24,824 nucleotides of DNA from Actinomycetota bacterium (lineage in GTDB: Bacteria; Actinomycetota; CADDZG01; WHSQ01). The position numbers were made by a program, and so were the translations under genes. The notes below the pieces were generated by a model, which saw only the letters and a program-made list of their open reading frames with translations, was not told the origin of the DNA and made no database searches. Numbering within the stretch: position 1 is the stretch's first letter; the number at the start of each line of letters is the position of its first letter. The stretch is from contig JAHWJK010000010.1 in the NCBI GenBank assembly GCA_019348445.1, positions 1-24,824 of the forward strand, given 5' to 3'. Positions 13,541 to 21,243 of the stretch are shown here, one piece after another.

Positions 13541-14851
13541 ATGCGCATAACGGTCATCGGAACCGGACATGTCGGGCTCGTCACTTGCGCGACCCTCGCC
13601 GCGCTCGGTCACGACGTTGTCGGGATCGACTCCGACGACGAGAAGATCAAGACGATCCGCAGCGGCCGCTCACCGTTCCACGAGCCCGGTCTCGAGGAAC
13701 TGATGAACCGTGAAGTCTCGGGTGGACGCCTGTCGTTCACTACCGACCCGGCCGAAGCCATCGCGGAGGCCGAGGTGGTTTTCCTCTGTGTCGGGACTCC
13801 TCCGAAAACGTCGGGAGAAGCGAGCCTCGTCGCAGTAGAAAACGCCGCGAGACTCGTAGCCAAACATGCATCGCGGTCGGTCGTCGTGGCCGAGAAATCG
13901 ACGGTTCCCGCGGGGACGGCTCAGCGCGTCAAGCGGGTGCTCGAGCTCGAACGCTCGGCGCACGAATTCCACGTCTGCTCCAATCCAGAGTTTCTTCGCG
14001 AAGGCCACGCGGTCGAGGACAACTTGCACCCGGAACGCATCCTCGTCGGTGCCGAGTCCGACGTCGCCTTCGAAGCGATGCGCCGCGTCTACGAACCATT
14101 GACCGCGAAGGGCGTGCGATTGATCGAGACCGACATCCAAACGGCAGAGCTCGCGAAGCACGCGTGCAACGCATTCCTGGCAATGAAGATCTCGTACATG
14201 AATGGGATCGCGAGGCTGTGCGAACGAGCGGGAGCCGACGTCGTGCAAGTAGCGGAGGTGATGGGGTCCGACTCGCGTATCGCGCGGGAGTTCCTGAACG
14301 CAGGAATCGGTTACGGAGGCTTTTGCTTCCCGAAGGACCTCGCCGCGTTCGATGCGCTCGCGCGCCAGCTCGGGTACGACTTCGGCCTGCTGCGGGAGGT
14401 CGCCAGGTTGAACGACGAGGCGATAGAAGTGGTGGCTGCGAAGGTGAAAGAGATCCTGTGGAATCTGGAAGAGAAGCACATCGCGTTGTGGGGACTCTCC
14501 TTCAAGCCGAACACCAGTGACACGAGGCTGTCGCCGGCGCTGAAGCTCGCGCGGAAGCTCCTGGACGAGGGCGCGCGGGTCGTCGGGTACGACCCGGAAG
14601 CACTTGCGAACGCGAAGAACGACGTTCCGGACCTCGAGCTGGCGAACGATCCTCTCGACGCGGCCCGAGGCGCGCACTGCCTCGTCGTCGCCACCGAATG
14701 GGACGAATTCCTAGGCGTCGATCTCGCGAAACTCAAGGAGCTGATGGTCTACCCGGTGGTGGTCGACGGCCGCAACCTGTTCGACCCGGCGGCGATGAAA
14801 GACGCCGGATTCTCGTACTACCCCACCGGACGCCCGGCGATCATCCAATAA
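13541..14851 (+). CDS. ugd: UDP-glucose 6-dehydrogenase
   Basis: 436 aa, cytoplasmic. Oxidises UDP-glucose to UDP-glucuronate with two NAD+. ATG at 13541 begins exactly at the Rossmann strand MRITVIGTGHVGLVTC (GxGxxG). Other landmarks are FLCVGTPPK, VAEKSTVPAGT, CSNPEFLREGHAVEDNLHPERILVG, KHACNAFLAMKISYMN and the catalytic cysteine C262 in GYGGFCFPKDL. The C-terminal Rossmann-like domain is IALWGLSFKPNTSDTRLSPAL. Length and motifs are complete. Only weak ribosome-binding sequence is visible. It is followed after 4 nt by a UDP-glucuronate decarboxylase, so the pair should make UDP-glucuronate and then UDP-xylose for cell-envelope or exopolysaccharide sugars. Confidence 0.93.
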   Translation: MRITVIGTGHVGLVTCATLAALGHDVVGIDSDDEKIKTIRSGRSPFHEPGLEELMNREVSGGRLSFTTDPAEAIAEAEVVFLCVGTPPKTSGEASLVAVENAARLVAKHASRSVVVAEKSTVPAGTAQRVKRVLELERSAHEFHVCSNPEFLREGHAVEDNLHPERILVGAESDVAFEAMRRVYEPLTAKGVRLIETDIQTAELAKHACNAFLAMKISYMNGIARLCERAGADVVQVAEVMGSDSRIAREFLNAGIGYGGFCFPKDLAAFDALARQLGYDFGLLREVARLNDEAIEVVAAKVKEILWNLEEKHIALWGLSFKPNTSDTRLSPALKLARKLLDEGARVVGYDPEALANAKNDVPDLELANDPLDAARGAHCLVVATEWDEFLGVDLAKLKELMVYPVVVDGRNLFDPAAMKDAGFSYYPTGRPAIIQ

Positions 14852-14855
14852 CTCG

Positions 14856-15791
14856 ATGACGCGCGCGCTCGTCACCGGCGGTGCCGGCTTCCTCGGATCG
14901 CATCTATGCGAGCGTCTCCTCGACGAGGGGTGGGACGTCTTGTGCATCGACTCACTACTGACGGGCAACGAAGGGAACATCGAACGCATACGTGACCGAG
15001 ATGGGTTTGCGTTCATGCACCAGAGCGTCGTCGAGGACATTGAGATCGATGGCGGCGTGGACTTCGTCCTGCACTTCGCGTCACCCGCGTCGCCGAGGGA
15101 TTACCTCGATTACCCGATCCAGACGCTGAAGGTCGGCGCGGTTGGTACGTGGAAGACCCTCGGCGTCGCGAAAGCAAAAGGCGCGACGTTCATGCTCGCT
15201 TCGACTTCGGAGGTCTACGGTGACCCGCTCGTCCATCCGCAACCGGAGACGTACTGGGGCAACGTCAACCCGATCGGACCGCGCGGCGTGTATGACGAGG
15301 CCAAGCGCTATGCCGAGGCGATGGCGATGGCGTACCACCGGGAGCACGGCATCGACGTCAAGATCAACCGGATCTTCAACACCTACGGCCCTTTCATGCG
15401 ACGGCAAGACGGACGCGCGGTTCCGAACTTCATCGACCAGGCGCTCAACGATCAACCCATCACGGTCCACGGTGATGGGTCGCAAACCCGGTCACTGTGC
15501 TACGTCGACGACCTCATCGAAGGCATTTTTCGGCACCTTCGTTCTGACCTTCACGGCCCCACGAACATCGGCAATCCGCACGAGGTGACGGTGCTCGAGA
15601 TCGCCGAGACGATCAAGAAGCTCGCCGGTTCCTCTTCCGAGATCGTCTTCGCACCGCGACCGGTCGACGATCCAGAGCAGCGCCGCCCGGACATCACGCG
15701 AGCGCGTTCGGAGCTGGGATGGGAGCCGCAGGTCGCGATGGAGGACGGGCTCGACCGAACGATCGAGTGGGCTCGCGGAGCCTGGAATTAA
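14856..15791 (+). CDS. uxs: UDP-glucuronate decarboxylase (UDP-xylose synthase), SDR family
   Basis: 311 aa, extended short-chain dehydrogenase. NAD site GGAGFLG (8-14); catalytic set in STSEVYG (S116-T117-S118-E119) and Y146xxxK150. The UXS-specific series is clear: HFASPASPRDYLDYPIQTLK, LASTSEVYGDPLVHPQPETYWGNVNPIGPRGVYDEAKR, INRIFNTYGP. This distinguishes it from UDP-glucose 4-epimerases. It would convert UDP-glucuronate from ugd to UDP-xylose. Spacing of 4 nt after ugd indicates one transcript. Its TAA overlaps the TAA of the convergent CvpA-CAP gene by two bases, leaving no room for a separate terminator. Bacterial UXS is usually linked with lipopolysaccharide, capsule or secreted-glycan genes; none other lies in this window. 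Confidence 0.92.
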   Translation: MTRALVTGGAGFLGSHLCERLLDEGWDVLCIDSLLTGNEGNIERIRDRDGFAFMHQSVVEDIEIDGGVDFVLHFASPASPRDYLDYPIQTLKVGAVGTWKTLGVAKAKGATFMLASTSEVYGDPLVHPQPETYWGNVNPIGPRGVYDEAKRYAEAMAMAYHREHGIDVKINRIFNTYGPFMRRQDGRAVPNFIDQALNDQPITVHGDGSQTRSLCYVDDLIEGIFRHLRSDLHGPTNIGNPHEVTVLEIAETIKKLAGSSSEIVFAPRPVDDPEQRRPDITRARSELGWEPQVAMEDGLDRTIEWARGAWN

Positions 15792-16771
15792 GGAAGCGCC
15801 CTGAACACCTGCGTGCACATCAATCCGTACGGCCCTTCGTAAACACCGATGCCGACCTGATCGAACTCGTCGCGCAGGATGTTGGCGCGGTGATCGGGCG
15901 ATTTCATCAACCCGGCGTGCGCTTCTTCGATCGTCGGTGCCAGCGCGAGGTTCTCACCGGCGGCTCCGTACGAGATGCCTGCATCGACCATCCGGTCGAA
16001 CGGGTCGTCCCCATCTAGGTCCTCGTGCGAGAAGTACCCACCGCGATACATGTCTTCGGAGTGACTTCGTGCTACTTCTGCGCACGAGTTGCACCACCGC
16101 AGCAGATCCAGCCCACGCTTCCGGCGTTCGTCATTGATGGCCCGAAGCATCTCTCGCTCGGAGTCTCGCCGAAGAACGAGCCGTTCGTCGGTCGCCTCGA
16201 AGTTCGTCTGCTGGTAACCGGCGGTTCGGACCTCGTCGGGCTCGGCCCAGGCGCGTAGCGCGCTCAGCTCTTCGGACTCGTCGACCAGCGACGCATAGAA
16301 CGTCCCGAATGGGCTCTCGTCTCCGGCGAGAAACTTCCCGCTCACCGAATCGGCGATCATCCGATGACCGTCGCTCTGCGGACCCCACAGAACGTCTAGC
16401 GAGAACAACCCCAGCGAGACCACGACCAAGATCCGAACGAGGGCGAACATCGCTCCACCGATCGAATCGAGCAGACGAGGTCCCGGGATCATCGTTGATC
16501 TAGCGGTCCTATAGCCGACGATAGTTCCGACGAGCCACGCGACGGCGAACAGCGTCACGGCGGCGATCGCTCTCGATGCGCCGGGCTCCGCGGGAGAGAC
16601 GGCTCGGACGACTGCGGCGACCAACCCGGTTCCGAGCGCGACGAGGAGGATGCCGGCGACGATGCCGACGAGAGCGAATGCTTCGCGGATCGACTTCCGC
16701 GCCCACCCGCGCGCCGACGCCACGACCACGGTCGAGACGACCACCAGATCCAGGATCAGTGAGCGGTTCAA
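15788..16771 (-). CDS. CvpA-like membrane domain fused to CAP/SCP domain (CAP4)
   Basis: 327 aa, TTG start at 16771 inside the TTGA that also ends larE. The N-terminal about 130 residues have four hydrophobic segments (about 5-20, 32-56, 68-88, 105-128) with GWARKSIREAFALVGIVAG, the pattern of CvpA (colicin V production) proteins. A charged linker (130-200) leads to an extracytoplasmic CAP domain (205-327): MLRAINDERRKRGL, RWCNSCAEVARSHSEDM (H237), GYFSHED (H249), GEN with E273, SPDHRANIL (H294), and QVGIGVYEGPYGLMCTQVF. Cleft residues are intact. In CvpA-protease fusions of actinobacteria the outer domain acts on the envelope; here a CAP domain takes that place. Cysteines C227 and C230 (CNSC) could be redox-active or bind metal. 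Coupled to larE; convergent with uxs. Confidence 0.88.
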   Translation of the reverse strand: MNRSLILDLVVVSTVVVASARGWARKSIREAFALVGIVAGILLVALGTGLVAAVVRAVSPAEPGASRAIAAVTLFAVAWLVGTIVGYRTARSTMIPGPRLLDSIGGAMFALVRILVVVSLGLFSLDVLWGPQSDGHRMIADSVSGKFLAGDESPFGTFYASLVDESEELSALRAWAEPDEVRTAGYQQTNFEATDERLVLRRDSEREMLRAINDERRKRGLDLLRWCNSCAEVARSHSEDMYRGGYFSHEDLDGDDPFDRMVDAGISYGAAGENLALAPTIEEAHAGLMKSPDHRANILRDEFDQVGIGVYEGPYGLMCTQVFRALP

Positions 16772-17604
16772 GCGCTCCGCTCGGGACGCCGGATAGACGG
16801 CCCCTGAAGGACGTCGTTCAACGAGCCGCTTCGAAACCCGGACAGGTCGAGGGTCACGTATCGGAACCCGAGACCGCGCAGCGTCCGCGCGATCGCATCC
16901 GCAAGCGCGGCCGCCTTCTCGATCTCGCCTTCTGGAACCTCGACTCGAGCGAGGTCACCGTGGTCGCGCACGCGGAGAACCTCGAAGCCGAGCGACCTGA
17001 CGGCTTCTTCCGCCTCGTCGATCCTGCGAAGGCCTTCCTCGGTCACTCGAACACCGTAGGCGAAGCGAGACGCCAGGCATGGAGCCGCGGGTTTCTCGGC
17101 GATCGGGAGGCCCCACGCCGCCGCAAGAGCGCGCACGTCGTTCTTCGTCAGGCCCGCCTCCACCAAAGGTGCGGCGACCGCGTTCAACCGAGCGGCCGCG
17201 ATACCCGGACGGTGGTCACCGAGATCGTCAACGTTCGTTCCGACGGCGATGGCGGCGTTCCTCTGGGCCGCGATCGGCGACAGCACATCGAACAACTCGG
17301 TCTTGCACCAGAAGCATCGATCGGCGGCGTTGCGGGCGTACTCCTCGCGCCGAAGCTCGTGCGTGGTGACCTCGCGATGCGAAAAGCCCATGCGCCGCGC
17401 GAGCTCGGATGCTTGTCGCCGCTCGCGACGCGACAGTGATGGGGAGACGGCAGTGACCGCGAGCGCGTCTTCGCCGAGAGCGCGATGGGCCGCAAGGGCG
17501 ACTAGCGCCGAGTCGACGCCGCCGGAATACGCGACCACGACGGTTTCCAACGACCGCAGGAAGCGATCGAGGTCGGCTGCCTTCGCCTCCAAGCTCGCGT
17601 TCAT
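16768..17604 (-). CDS. larE: LarE-type ATP-dependent sulfur transferase
   Basis: 278 aa PP-loop enzyme. In the known pathway LarE adenylates and thiolates the carboxylates of the pyridinium dicarboxylate made by LarB, en route to the nickel-pincer cofactor of lactate racemase. Visible: PP-loop SGGVDS (27-32), AVTAVSPSLSRRE, RCFWCKTELF with C97 and C100, GTNVDDLGDHRPG, and C176 in APCLASRF, the position of the sacrificial cysteine in L. plantarum LarE. Having all three cysteines matches the Fe-S-dependent catalytic subtype described for Thermotoga LarE rather than the single-Cys sacrificial one. No larB, larC or larA is in the window, so its real substrate is open. It is followed without gap by the CvpA-CAP gene (TTGA overlap). 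Confidence 0.9.
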   Translation of the reverse strand: MNASLEAKAADLDRFLRSLETVVVAYSGGVDSALVALAAHRALGEDALAVTAVSPSLSRRERRQASELARRMGFSHREVTTHELRREEYARNAADRCFWCKTELFDVLSPIAAQRNAAIAVGTNVDDLGDHRPGIAAARLNAVAAPLVEAGLTKNDVRALAAAWGLPIAEKPAAPCLASRFAYGVRVTEEGLRRIDEAEEAVRSLGFEVLRVRDHGDLARVEVPEGEIEKAAALADAIARTLRGLGFRYVTLDLSGFRSGSLNDVLQGPSIRRPERSA

Positions 17605-17646
17605 GCCGTCATCTTCTCAAGTAGCCGCCGTGAGCGAGCCGAAAAA

Positions 17647-17916
17647 GTGATACGCATGCGCATGCATTCCGTCGCGGGCGTTGCTGCATCGGCCGAGATC
17701 CACGCAGCTCGGGAGGTGGAACGGCCGCTGGTGGAATTCATGCGTGACCCCACGCTGACGGTCGCGTGCGTGTTGCTCGTCGTCGTATCGGTGGGCTGGG
17801 TCGTCATCACGCGGCTGATCGTTCACCGGATGAAGAAGGCCGCGGTTCGGGGCGTCCGGTCTCCCGCCACCGACGCGATCCGTCCCGCGAAGGACATCTG
17901 GTCGATGCCGCCGTGA
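17647..17916 (+). CDS. small single-pass membrane protein, hypothetical
   Basis: 89 aa reading from GTG 17647, with ATG codons at 17656 and 17662 as alternative starts; no Shine-Dalgarno distinguishes them. One transmembrane segment (LTVACVLLVVVSVGWVVITRLIV, about 36-58), a charged N-terminal half (AEIHAAREVERPLVEFMRDP) and a basic segment (HRMKKAAVRG) just after the membrane, suggesting N-out/C-in by the positive-inside rule. Family not recognised. It lies between larE (divergent) and the phosphodiesterase (convergent, stop-to-stop). An antisense reading on the minus strand looks like a shadow. Confidence 0.5.
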   Translation: MIRMRMHSVAGVAASAEIHAAREVERPLVEFMRDPTLTVACVLLVVVSVGWVVITRLIVHRMKKAAVRGVRSPATDAIRPAKDIWSMPP

Positions 17917-19512
17917 TCATTCGATGTATCCGAGGTCCTTGAGATGCTCGGCTACGGCTGCGGCCTCGTCGTCCGAATAACCCGCTGAGACGTGACCCCG
18001 TTCGGCCGCGTGTCTAGCGGCGCGGACCGGCCTCGTGGTGAGGAAACCGGCGAGCGCATCGGTCGCGACGGTTCCGTTCAGTCCCTCCGGCACCGGAGCT
18101 TCGAGCAATGCCAGGACCGTGGGACACACGTCGTAAAGCGCCATCTCCGCAGACGACCCGCGCTCGAAATGAGGACCCGCTGCGACGAAGATCCCGAGGG
18201 GGCGATGATCCGCCGACCACGACTCCCGAACGCCGGCCAGGGCCTCGGGCGAGATCACGATCTCGTCGCTTGCCTCGCGTCCCGGGGCGACCCGATACCC
18301 GGCCGACCATGTGTCGAGGACGAGATCGGGCGCGAGGTGCGCGTGCGGACCGCGGTAGATGTCGTCGCGACGATGGACTTCGGCTATGGGTCGCCGGCCC
18401 GTCGCGGGATCTTCGATCTGCACCAGCGCGTCCGACAGTTCGCTCACGATGTCCTCCGCGTCCGAGGACGGAACGATCCCGTTCGGCTCGCGGCCTTCGA
18501 GGTTCAGCCACAGATCCGAGTGGAAACCGAAGAACGCGCGCGTGCGCGACCAATCGAAGGGCGCGAGTTGTCCCGACAGCTTCGCGGCCATCGCTTTGCG
18601 AGCAAGACTCGGCGCAAAACGGCGACCGGCGCGGCGCGCGACCGGTGGCATCGCCCACGCGACGGATGACAGCACCGAACGACGCGCCGACGTCGAGTAC
18701 GACGCATCCCCGCGATCGACGAGCCAGGCACCGAGATTTACGTCGCCGTACAGCGGTCCGGCTCCGTGGTCGCTGACGACGATGACGTCGGCGTCGGGGA
18801 ACGCGCCGACGATGTCGCCGGTCGCGCGGTCCATGGCTTCATAGACGCGGGTGACCGCGTCCGCCATCGGGTGGTCGCGGTCGCGGAACCGCCAGAAGAA
18901 GTGTTGCGCCCTGTCGATGTGAGGCCACACCGCATAGACGGCATCGGCCCCCGTCTCGCGGATCGCCCACGGCAGTGCCTCCCCTTGAGCGCGTAGCCCT
19001 TGCAGCAGGTCGTCCAGGAAGCGTTCGAGCGATCCGTGGGGGGCCCGGTCCAGGAGATCGTCGAGCGCCCACCGGCCCGCGAGCTGCGACTGCAGATCCT
19101 TTGGTTCGGTCATCTGCGAGCCGGGCGGGGCGCCGTATCCGGCGACCATCGCACCGGCGATGGGTTCGGGAGGAAACGTCATCGGTACGTTCCACACGAG
19201 ATGCCGCACGTCGTCGGTGAGCTCCCACACCGCCGGAGCTCGCCGGTCGCGCGAGGAGAAGTAGCGACATTCGTAAGAGCCGGGCGCGCGGTACCAGGAC
19301 CCGATGATCCCGTGGCCTCCGGCATCGCGGCCCGTGAACGCAGACGTCCACGCACAATCCGTCATGGGCGGCCACGTGGACCTCAGCGGCGCACGCCATC
19401 CCTTCTCGATCAACGAGGCCAGGACGGGCAACCGACCGCTCTCGACGAGCGGGTCGATGATGTCGAAAGTCGCCGAGTCCCACCCGAGAACGATGACTCG
19501 GGGACCCGTCAC
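17917..19512 (-). CDS. type I phosphodiesterase / alkaline-phosphatase-superfamily hydrolase
   Basis: 531 aa, GTG start at 19512 overlapping the preceding stop (GTGA). Metal and active-site pattern of the phosphodiesterase/nucleotide pyrophosphatase family: VIVLGWDSATFD with D12, PPMTDCAWTSAFTG with probable nucleophile T51, HGIIGSWY, YAVWPHIDRAQHFFW (D and H ligands), VIVVSDHGAGPLYG (D and H) and a final H in WSADHRPLGIFV. No signal peptide, so it is probably cytoplasmic. It would cleave a phosphodiester or phosphomonoester of unknown identity (nucleotide sugar, lipid head group or phosphoglycerate-like). The C-terminus YSDDEAAAVAEHLKDLGYIE is a helical tail shared in pattern with the RHH-like protein at 3358. 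Last gene of the minus-strand run beginning with the MauE-like gene. Confidence 0.87.
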   Translation of the reverse strand: MTGPRVIVLGWDSATFDIIDPLVESGRLPVLASLIEKGWRAPLRSTWPPMTDCAWTSAFTGRDAGGHGIIGSWYRAPGSYECRYFSSRDRRAPAVWELTDDVRHLVWNVPMTFPPEPIAGAMVAGYGAPPGSQMTEPKDLQSQLAGRWALDDLLDRAPHGSLERFLDDLLQGLRAQGEALPWAIRETGADAVYAVWPHIDRAQHFFWRFRDRDHPMADAVTRVYEAMDRATGDIVGAFPDADVIVVSDHGAGPLYGDVNLGAWLVDRGDASYSTSARRSVLSSVAWAMPPVARRAGRRFAPSLARKAMAAKLSGQLAPFDWSRTRAFFGFHSDLWLNLEGREPNGIVPSSDAEDIVSELSDALVQIEDPATGRRPIAEVHRRDDIYRGPHAHLAPDLVLDTWSAGYRVAPGREASDEIVISPEALAGVRESWSADHRPLGIFVAAGPHFERGSSAEMALYDVCPTVLALLEAPVPEGLNGTVATDALAGFLTTRPVRAARHAAERGHVSAGYSDDEAAAVAEHLKDLGYIE

Positions 19513-20105
19513 GGGGTCGTCGTCGGCGTCGGGCTTGGCGGCGGCAGTGTCGGTGTGGGTGGCGGCAGCGTCGGGCTCGGCGCGGGTCCGGGCTCGGTGA
19601 CCGATCCGTCATCGGGGGCCCGATCGAAACAGAAGCGTCTGCAGTGACGTCCACTGATCATCGTCAGCGTGTGCCAGCTGAACAGCTTCGAGTCCCGACG
19701 ACGCAGCTTCTGTAGAGGGATGGCGACGATCACGATCTTTCCCCGCGGGTGCCGGGTCCGCAGCGACCGGACCCATACGTCCTTCTTCCGCGCGCGGTCG
19801 CGATAGAGAGATCCGACCATCCGCCTCCCGTTCGACCGCACGAGCGCGTAGTAGTCGGCTCGGCGACTGCCGAACGTGTCAACGTAGATCAATATGAACC
19901 CGCGGTCCCACAACTGCTTAGGCGTCCACGGTGACCACGTCGTTAGCTTCCACTTCGCCGTTCTTGCTGTGACCATTTCCGCGCGTTTTATATCGAGACG
20001 CCCCCTGGTGTCGTTGGGATCACGGACGGGTGCATGACGCGCAAACGCGAGAAGAGGCGTCAGGACGGCAAGAACCAGCGCGATAACCGCGACCTTCTTG
20101 TTCAT
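19509..20105 (-). CDS. secreted protein with Pro/Thr-rich C-terminal tail, hypothetical
   Basis: 198 aa. ATG at 20105 overlaps the MauE-like stop (ATGA), and starts a Sec signal (MNKKVAVIALVLAVLTPLLA, cleavage near AFA-R). The mature domain begins RDPNDTRGRLDIKRAEM, a pattern I associate with exported beta-sandwich proteins of actinobacteria, followed by alternating strands (FILIYVDTF, DYYALVRSNG, GKIVIVAIPL). Two cysteines sit close together in GRHCRRFCFD. The last 28 residues are a low-complexity tail, PSPTLPPPTPTLPPPSPTPTTTP in character, with an internal PTLPPP(T/S)P repeat and no sortase motif, possibly spanning the wall or O-glycosylated. Sandwiched between the MauE-like and phosphodiesterase genes with overlapping codons on both sides. 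Function unknown. Confidence 0.83.
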   Translation of the reverse strand: MNKKVAVIALVLAVLTPLLAFARHAPVRDPNDTRGRLDIKRAEMVTARTAKWKLTTWSPWTPKQLWDRGFILIYVDTFGSRRADYYALVRSNGRRMVGSLYRDRARKKDVWVRSLRTRHPRGKIVIVAIPLQKLRRRDSKLFSWHTLTMISGRHCRRFCFDRAPDDGSVTEPGPAPSPTLPPPTPTLPPPSPTPTTTP

Positions 20106-20641
20106 CGCCGTCGCAAAGAGGACGTGGCCTCGGTCGCCATCCACACCAAGAGCGCGCCGCCGATCACGACGAGCGCGCTCGGCAGTAGCTCGTTTTCGAA
20201 AGGCTCCACGAGCGACGCGGCGGGGCGCGAGACCAGGATGACTCCGGCCATGACCGCGAGCGCTGCGTTACGAGCGAGCAAGAGCCGGTAGTCGGATTCG
20301 CCGGATCCGCCGAAGCATCCGCATGGGACCTTGTCGGCGGCACGTAGTCCCCGCGTTCGGACGATCGCGGCCGAGAACGAAGCAACCAGTGCAAGAGCAG
20401 ATGCGGCTCCAGCGCGGGTGGCCCCCGCGGCGAAGAGCGCCACGATCGCGACTTCCGTCAGCGGCACGCCCCACCGAACGACGCGGGCGCCGAGACCGGC
20501 GAAACCGAACCCACCGACCGCTGCCGCCCACGAGTGGCGCCGGACGAACTTGGCAACCGCGGCCCACGCGAAGGTGACGGTCAGGATCCAAGCGGCGATG
20601 GTCGCGAAGGGCGACGGGAGCAATTCCATCAAGAACGGCAT
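20102..20641 (-). CDS. MauE/DoxX-like redox membrane protein
   Basis: 179 aa, four to five hydrophobic helices (about 12-32, 42-50, 58-75, 78-95, 122-140, 152-170). The conserved cytosol- or membrane-edge loop VPCGCFGGSGES places C107 and C109 in a CGCFG motif typical of MauE-type proteins, thought to pass electrons for disulfide formation in exported proteins such as the methylamine dehydrogenase light chain. It is divergent from the MauD-like gene with 32 nt between starts, matching the MauE-MauD pairing in mau clusters. It leads a minus-strand operon with a secreted Pro-tailed protein and a phosphodiesterase, coupled by ATGA and GTGA overlaps. Confidence 0.85.
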   Translation of the reverse strand: MPFLMELLPSPFATIAAWILTVTFAWAAVAKFVRRHSWAAAVGGFGFAGLGARVVRWGVPLTEVAIVALFAAGATRAGAASALALVASFSAAIVRTRGLRAADKVPCGCFGGSGESDYRLLLARNAALAVMAGVILVSRPAASLVEPFENELLPSALVVIGGALLVWMATEATSSLRRR

Positions 20642-20660
20642 CCTACGAGCCGCAGGCCGT

Positions 20661-20666
20661 TACGCT
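20661..20666 (+). promoter_or_regulatory. putative -10 of the MauD-like gene (leaderless)
   Basis: TACGCT fits TANNNT and ends 7 nt before the GTG at 20674. No Shine-Dalgarno is found, so a leaderless GTG-initiated transcript is plausible. The whole divergent promoter region is only 32 nt, so the two operons are likely co-regulated. Confidence 0.35.
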
Positions 20667-20673
20667 CGTTTTC

Positions 20674-21243
20674 GTGACTGGTATGTGGGCGGCGTCCTAC
20701 GTCGTGTTGTGGGTCATCGTGATCGCCTTGTGCGTGATCGTCGTCGCGCTAGCACGGCAGATCGGGACGCTTCATCTGAGGCTCGGCCCCCGCGGCGCGC
20801 TCGAGCTGGACGAGGAGGGGCCGCCGCTCGGAGATGCACCGCCGCCGCGGGACGCACGCGATCTCGAAGGGAACCCGGTAACGGTGGGAGGGCCGGGGCG
20901 CCCACAGTTGCTCCTGTTCGTTTCGCCGGGATGCATGGTCTGCGGTCAGGTCCTTCCGTCACTGCCGGTCCTGGCGCGGACTCACGGACTCGAAGCGCTC
21001 GCCATCAGCGAGGAGGACGCGATCGAGTCGCGGCGGGAGCTCGGTAGGTATCGGGACGTCCGGGTCGTGAGCGGACACGAGCATTTTTCTGCCTACGCCG
21101 TCCCGGGGACGCCGTACGCGGTGGTGCTGGACGGCCTCGGCGTCGTGCGCGGGAAGGGAACCGTGAACAACCTCGAGCAGTTCGAAGGCTTGATAGCGAC
21201 TGCACAACGACGCGAGCGGCAAGACGCGGCGGTATCCGCATGA
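20674..21243 (+). CDS. MauD/TlpA-like membrane-anchored thioredoxin
   Basis: 189 aa. An N-terminal transmembrane anchor (about 7-27) is followed by an extracytoplasmic thioredoxin fold with the active site SPGCMVCGQVLPSL (C87, C90), the cis-proline loop VPGTPYAVVLD (P147) and the MauD-like ending GVVRGKGTVNNLEQFEGLI. MauD proteins support disulfide formation or isomerisation in the MADH light chain. GTG 20674 and ATG 20683 are possible starts; the GTG matches a leaderless promoter. The stop overlaps the next start as ATGA, so it is co-translated with the MauA-like substrate candidate. Confidence 0.87.
   Translation: MTGMWAASYVVLWVIVIALCVIVVALARQIGTLHLRLGPRGALELDEEGPPLGDAPPPRDARDLEGNPVTVGGPGRPQLLLFVSPGCMVCGQVLPSLPVLARTHGLEALAISEEDAIESRRELGRYRDVRVVSGHEHFSAYAVPGTPYAVVLDGLGVVRGKGTVNNLEQFEGLIATAQRRERQDAAVSA

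Noticed and set aside
13670..14677. 335-codon minus-strand ORF opposite ugd
   Set aside because: Antisense shadow of a fully conserved enzyme; composition is typical of reversed GC-rich codons.
16576..17439. 287-codon plus-strand ORF opposite larE
   Set aside because: Shadow; larE and CvpA-CAP account for the region with intact motifs.
19535..19600. GGCGGCAG/GTCGG repetitive DNA as a mobile or tandem repeat element
   Set aside because: It encodes the Pro/Thr tail of the secreted protein (PTLPPP repeat), so it is coding low-complexity sequence.
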